Assembly: GCA_004556565.1 (NCBI GenBank) | Contig: SFGN01000101.1 | Location: 1-6,845, forward strand | Reading direction: 5' to 3' | Length of the DNA stretch: 6,845 bases | DNA from: Lachnospiraceae bacterium | Lineage (GTDB): Bacteria > Bacillota_A > Clostridia > Lachnospirales > Lachnospiraceae | Shown here: piece after piece, positions 4,904 through 6,845 of the stretch | Layout: the number at the start of each line of letters is the position of its first letter | Numbering within the stretch: position 1 is the first letter of the stretch | Notes under the pieces: generated by a model | The model's database searches: none | Seen by the model: only the letters and a program-made list of their open reading frames with translations | Told to the model about the DNA's origin: nothing | Program-made: the position numbers and the translations under genes

Positions 4904-5392
4904 ATGACATTGGAAATGAATAGACCAAAATGTTGCTGCTTCACTGGGCACCGCGAGAACAAACTCAAGAAGTCAGAAAAAGAGATTTTGGAAGACTTGA
5001 AGCAAGCTATCAATCAAGCCATTGACGATGGTTATACAACCTTCATTACTGGAATGGCATACGGTGTCGATATTTGGGCCGGTGAACTCGTATTAAAGAA
5101 GCGGTTTTGGAATCGAAATATCAAATTGATTGCCGCAATACCTTTTGCTGGCTTTGAATCTCGGTGGAACGACCGATGGAAGGACAGATATCATAAACTG
5201 CTAAACAAGGCTGACGAGGTACACCATATCTGCGACGGCTATTCTAAATACGCGTATCAAAAGCGAAATGAATGGATGGTTGATCGGTCTGCCAGAGTAA
5301 TTGCCGTATATAACGGCGAGCCAAGTGGCACCGGGAATACGATCAACTATGCCAAGAAAGTGGGTGTGCCTGCTGTGTACATCCAAGCTTGA
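4904..5392 (+). CDS. SLOG family / DUF1273 (YpsA-like) nucleotide-binding protein
   Basis: The 162-aa cytoplasmic protein is a Rossmann-like SLOG protein. Visible motifs are the N-terminal strand CCFTGHRE (11-18), FITGMAYGVDIWAGE (47-61, the glycine-rich nucleotide-binding turn), an IAAIPFAG strand (76-83), and the long signature QKRNEWMVDRSARVIAVYNGEPSGTGNTINYAKK (119-152). SLOG proteins include DprA-, LOG- and YpsA-type members and bind nucleotides or nucleotide-derived ligands. YpsA in Bacillus has been linked to cell division, but its chemistry is unresolved. At 162 aa it is near family length and all core motifs look intact. ATG 4904 is 8 nt after AGGAGG (4890-4895). Its position between YolD and SRAP suggests nucleotide sensing or metabolism during DNA damage, or a defence role; this is inference. 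Confidence 0.88.
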   Translation: MTLEMNRPKCCCFTGHRENKLKKSEKEILEDLKQAINQAIDDGYTTFITGMAYGVDIWAGELVLKKRFWNRNIKLIAAIPFAGFESRWNDRWKDRYHKLLNKADEVHHICDGYSKYAYQKRNEWMVDRSARVIAVYNGEPSGTGNTINYAKKVGVPAVYIQA

Positions 5393-5407
5393 ATAGGAGA
5401 TGGCTGT

Positions 5408-6025
5408 ATGTGTACACGCTTTTATGTTGAGCCCGATACAGAAGAAATCCGCGAGATAATTGCGGAGGTACAACGGTCTCAGCTTTCCGGTAAGTACATC
5501 AAAGCTGGCAATGCGATCCTTACATCCGGGGAAATCAGACCGACAAACGTTGTGCCCGTGATAGCTCCAAACCGTAGCGGTCATAGGGCTGCGTTCCCAA
5601 TGAAATGGGGTTTTCAGATTCCGGGCAGATCGCTGATTGTCAACGCCAGAACGGAAACAGCAGCAGAAAAGCCCACCTTCAGAGAAGCTTGGGAAAAGCG
5701 TCGCTGCATCATACCTGCGTCATGGTGTTTTGAATGGGAACATTTAATCAGTAATTCCGGACAGAAAAAGACCGGAGACAAATATATGATCCAGCCTAAT
5801 GGATCGCCTATGACCTGGCTGGCAGGATTATACCGTATAGAAGATTCGCTTCCGGTCTTTACGGTGCTGACGAGAGAGCCTACTGATGAGTTGCGACGTA
5901 TTCACGACCGAATGCCATTGATTTTTCCGAAAGAAAGAATAGACGAGTGGATAGACCCGCGTTCTAACCCGGAGGAGCTCCTTCGTTTTGCAATGACCGA
6001 CATGGTTATGGAAAAAGCGATATAG
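5408..6025 (+). CDS. SRAP domain protein (YedK/HMCES family, abasic-site DNA-protein crosslinking)
   Basis: The 205-aa protein has the complete SRAP active site. The catalytic Cys is residue 2 (MCTRF), exposed as the N-terminus after Met removal. Asn79 lies in NART, Glu109 in CFEW, and His166 in HDRMP, with Arg81 and Arg168 as DNA contacts. In YedK/HMCES, Cys2 forms a thiazolidine crosslink with abasic sites in single-stranded DNA, shielding them from strand breakage. The need for Cys2 fixes the start at ATG 5408, 8 nt after AGGAG (5395-5399). The out-of-frame ATG at 5400 abuts the Shine-Dalgarno and is not used. The length is normal for the family. The gene is 15 nt after the SLOG gene, in the operon. 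Joint carriage with a translesion polymerase fits an element that exposes ssDNA, for example during conjugation. Confidence 0.95.
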   Translation: MCTRFYVEPDTEEIREIIAEVQRSQLSGKYIKAGNAILTSGEIRPTNVVPVIAPNRSGHRAAFPMKWGFQIPGRSLIVNARTETAAEKPTFREAWEKRRCIIPASWCFEWEHLISNSGQKKTGDKYMIQPNGSPMTWLAGLYRIEDSLPVFTVLTREPTDELRRIHDRMPLIFPKERIDEWIDPRSNPEELLRFAMTDMVMEKAI

Positions 6026-6058
6026 GATTAGACACTTTTGTGGTGAGGTGAGATCAGG

Positions 6059-6391
6059 ATGGTATATACGCACTTAAATCGTATCCAGTTTGGAAACGGA
6101 GACGTGAGTATATTGGTTTCTATGGCTGGAACGATAGAAGAACCACAGGCAATGCTCGTGTTCCAGAATCGTGAGCCGACTGAAATCGACGGGATTAATA
6201 GCGACGCGGATTTGAGTAAAACCGTCAAAGGCGATTATCATCCGCATGATGATATTGCAATGCTCTTTTCAAAGCCAGAGAGTATAGATAGCGTTGTCTC
6301 TGCACTCTTGGCAGTTAAACGGGCAACTTTTGGCAAGGACAACGTGACTCGGTTCTACTTGGATGATGAGCCGATATCAGAAAAGACATAG
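6059..6391 (+). CDS. Hypothetical protein in the damage-tolerance operon
   Basis: I do not recognise this 110-aa protein. It is acidic and soluble, with no signal peptide or membrane segment. The N-terminal half looks like beta strands (DVSILVSMAG, QAMLVFQNREPTEID). It is followed by a histidine/acidic patch DYHPHDD (59-65) that could bind metal, and a helix with SVVSALLAVKRA (78-89). ATG 6059 is 7 nt after GAGGTGA (6045-6051). It lies 33 nt after the SRAP stop, and its stop codon TAG overlaps the next gene's Shine-Dalgarno (TAGGAGG), so it belongs to the same operon. No function can be assigned from sequence alone. Confidence 0.75.
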   Translation: MVYTHLNRIQFGNGDVSILVSMAGTIEEPQAMLVFQNREPTEIDGINSDADLSKTVKGDYHPHDDIAMLFSKPESIDSVVSALLAVKRATFGKDNVTRFYLDDEPISEKT

Positions 6392-6402
6392 GAGGTGTAG
6401 AG

Positions 6403-6642
6403 ATGAATACAGTTGCGAATTTTGTGAAAGAGCGCAATGAGGCGCTTTTCAGCTTAGATAGGAAGAAGATTGAGGCGTATTGTGCGAAGTATGGCGATAG
6501 TGACAGTGCAAACGTACCTGATGTGGTATTTTGGGCTGGTGTCTATAAAGCAATTTGCGAGATTAAGAACGCACCGGAAGAAAAAGTGCAGATCGCTCGT
6601 ACCTGGCTCAAAGCACATGGGTTTTCTGCTTCTATCTCATAA
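6403..6642 (+). CDS. Small hypothetical protein, last gene of the operon
   Basis: The 79-aa product is not recognised. It is predicted to be mostly helical: NFVKERNEALFSLDRKKIEAYCAKYG (6-31), then VVFWAGVYKAICEI and EEKVQIARTWLKAHG. Amphipathic helices and no signal peptide suggest a small soluble or partner-binding protein. ATG 6403 is 7 nt after GGAGG (6391-6395), and that site overlaps the stop of the preceding gene, so the two are translationally linked. The C-terminus ends at TAA 6640-6642, at the edge of the structured non-coding tail. Confidence 0.75.
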   Translation: MNTVANFVKERNEALFSLDRKKIEAYCAKYGDSDSANVPDVVFWAGVYKAICEIKNAPEEKVQIARTWLKAHGFSASIS

Positions 6643-6845
6643 CGGTGTAAGAACCTAAAACTGAATCTACGACATCACGACGGAACGGTCGGGCTGAAAC
6701 AGGGCCGCACTAAATCCGCTTCCAGGTCACTTGATCGTGGGCAGCAGCCCGAACATGAACCGGTAGTTATTCCAGACATACGTGAGAGGCCACCGGCAAG
6801 GTAAGACACTATAGTTCTATCTATAGGTCTGCCTTGTCGGTGGCC
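6643..6845. other. Non-coding, probably structured region (candidate RNA, truncated by window end)
   Basis: There is no convincing ORF with a ribosome binding site over about 200 nt. TCGGGCTG (6689-6696) is perfectly complementary to CAGCCCGA (6745-6752), enclosing about 48 nt. CGAC/GTCG (6678-6681/6688-6691) is an alternative short hairpin. CCGGT (6760-6764) could pair with ACCGG (6792-6796), competing with the terminal hairpin. The region starts with GTGTA (6645-6649), loosely like the GUGYG 5' end of group II introns. A retron-type RNA or a terminator complex are alternatives. No class is established. Confidence 0.4.
6788..6845. repeat. Long hairpin (about 25 bp) at the window end
   Basis: A stem of 15 pairs (6788-6802 with 6831-6845, two G-U) continues with AGAC/GTCT (6804-6807/6827-6830) and CTATAG/CTATAG (6809-6814/6821-6826) around a TTCTAT loop. 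Only two single-A bulges (6803 and 6808) interrupt it. It ends exactly at the window edge, so the stem or a T-run may continue. It could be an operon terminator, part of a structured RNA, or an element-end repeat. Confidence 0.7.

Noticed and set aside
6750..6764. CGAAC-like half site resembling a Bacillus LexA box
   Set aside because: The second half (GTTCG) is missing, and the sequence is better explained by the CAGCCCGA pairing arm.
1..6845. CRISPR array, tRNA/rRNA genes, transposase or integrase
   Set aside because: I saw no regularly spaced direct repeats, cloverleaf-like sequences or recombinase motifs in any frame.

Overview
The window (6,845 bp, moderate G+C) reads as an accessory region from a Clostridia-class Firmicute, probably a gut Lachnospiraceae/Oscillospiraceae-type organism, and most likely part of an integrative or conjugative element. 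The reasons are strong AGGAGG-type ribosome binding sites, a Spo0A-C-like small protein, a Firmicutes-style UmuC/UvrX polymerase paired with a YolD-like protein, dense same-strand packing of small hypothetical genes, and no recognisable housekeeping genes. No integrase, relaxase or att site is visible, so the mobile-element assignment is inference. Every supported gene is on the + strand.

Layout. (1) 1-781: the C-terminal part of a SIMPL (DUF541) protein whose upstream part appears displaced by a +1 frameshift, then an unknown ~118-aa protein whose frame extends upstream of its first ATG to a possible AUA start. (2) 782-1274: inverted repeat, promoter, XRE-family regulator and a strong intrinsic terminator. 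(3) 1275-1696: a promoter region with two Spo0A-box-like heptamers exactly 10 bp apart, a near-palindrome at the likely transcription start, a 77-aa protein resembling the C-terminal half of the Spo0A DNA-binding domain, and a hairpin terminator. (4) 1717-6642: one apparent operon beginning at a good promoter with a perfect 15-nt palindrome just after the -10. Its order is a LexA-like self-cleaving repressor, two small zinc-ribbon proteins, a Y-family translesion polymerase, a YolD-like protein, a SLOG/YpsA-like (DUF1273) nucleotide-binding protein, an SRAP (YedK/HMCES-type) abasic-site protein, and two small unknown proteins. (5) 6643-6845: non-coding, with a long-range 8-bp pairing and a ~25-bp hairpin that reaches the window edge, possibly a structured RNA.

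How it works together (inference from families): the LexA-like protein probably represses the operon through the palindrome and is inactivated by self-cleavage on DNA damage. This would release a damage-tolerance set: lesion bypass by the polymerase with its YolD partner, and shielding of abasic sites in single-stranded DNA by SRAP. The SLOG protein would act as a possible nucleotide sensor or enzyme, and the zinc ribbons are of unknown role. Translation seems tightly coupled: a mini-ORF overlaps the polymerase start, and a 10-bp hairpin sequesters the YolD ribosome binding site directly after the polymerase stop codon.
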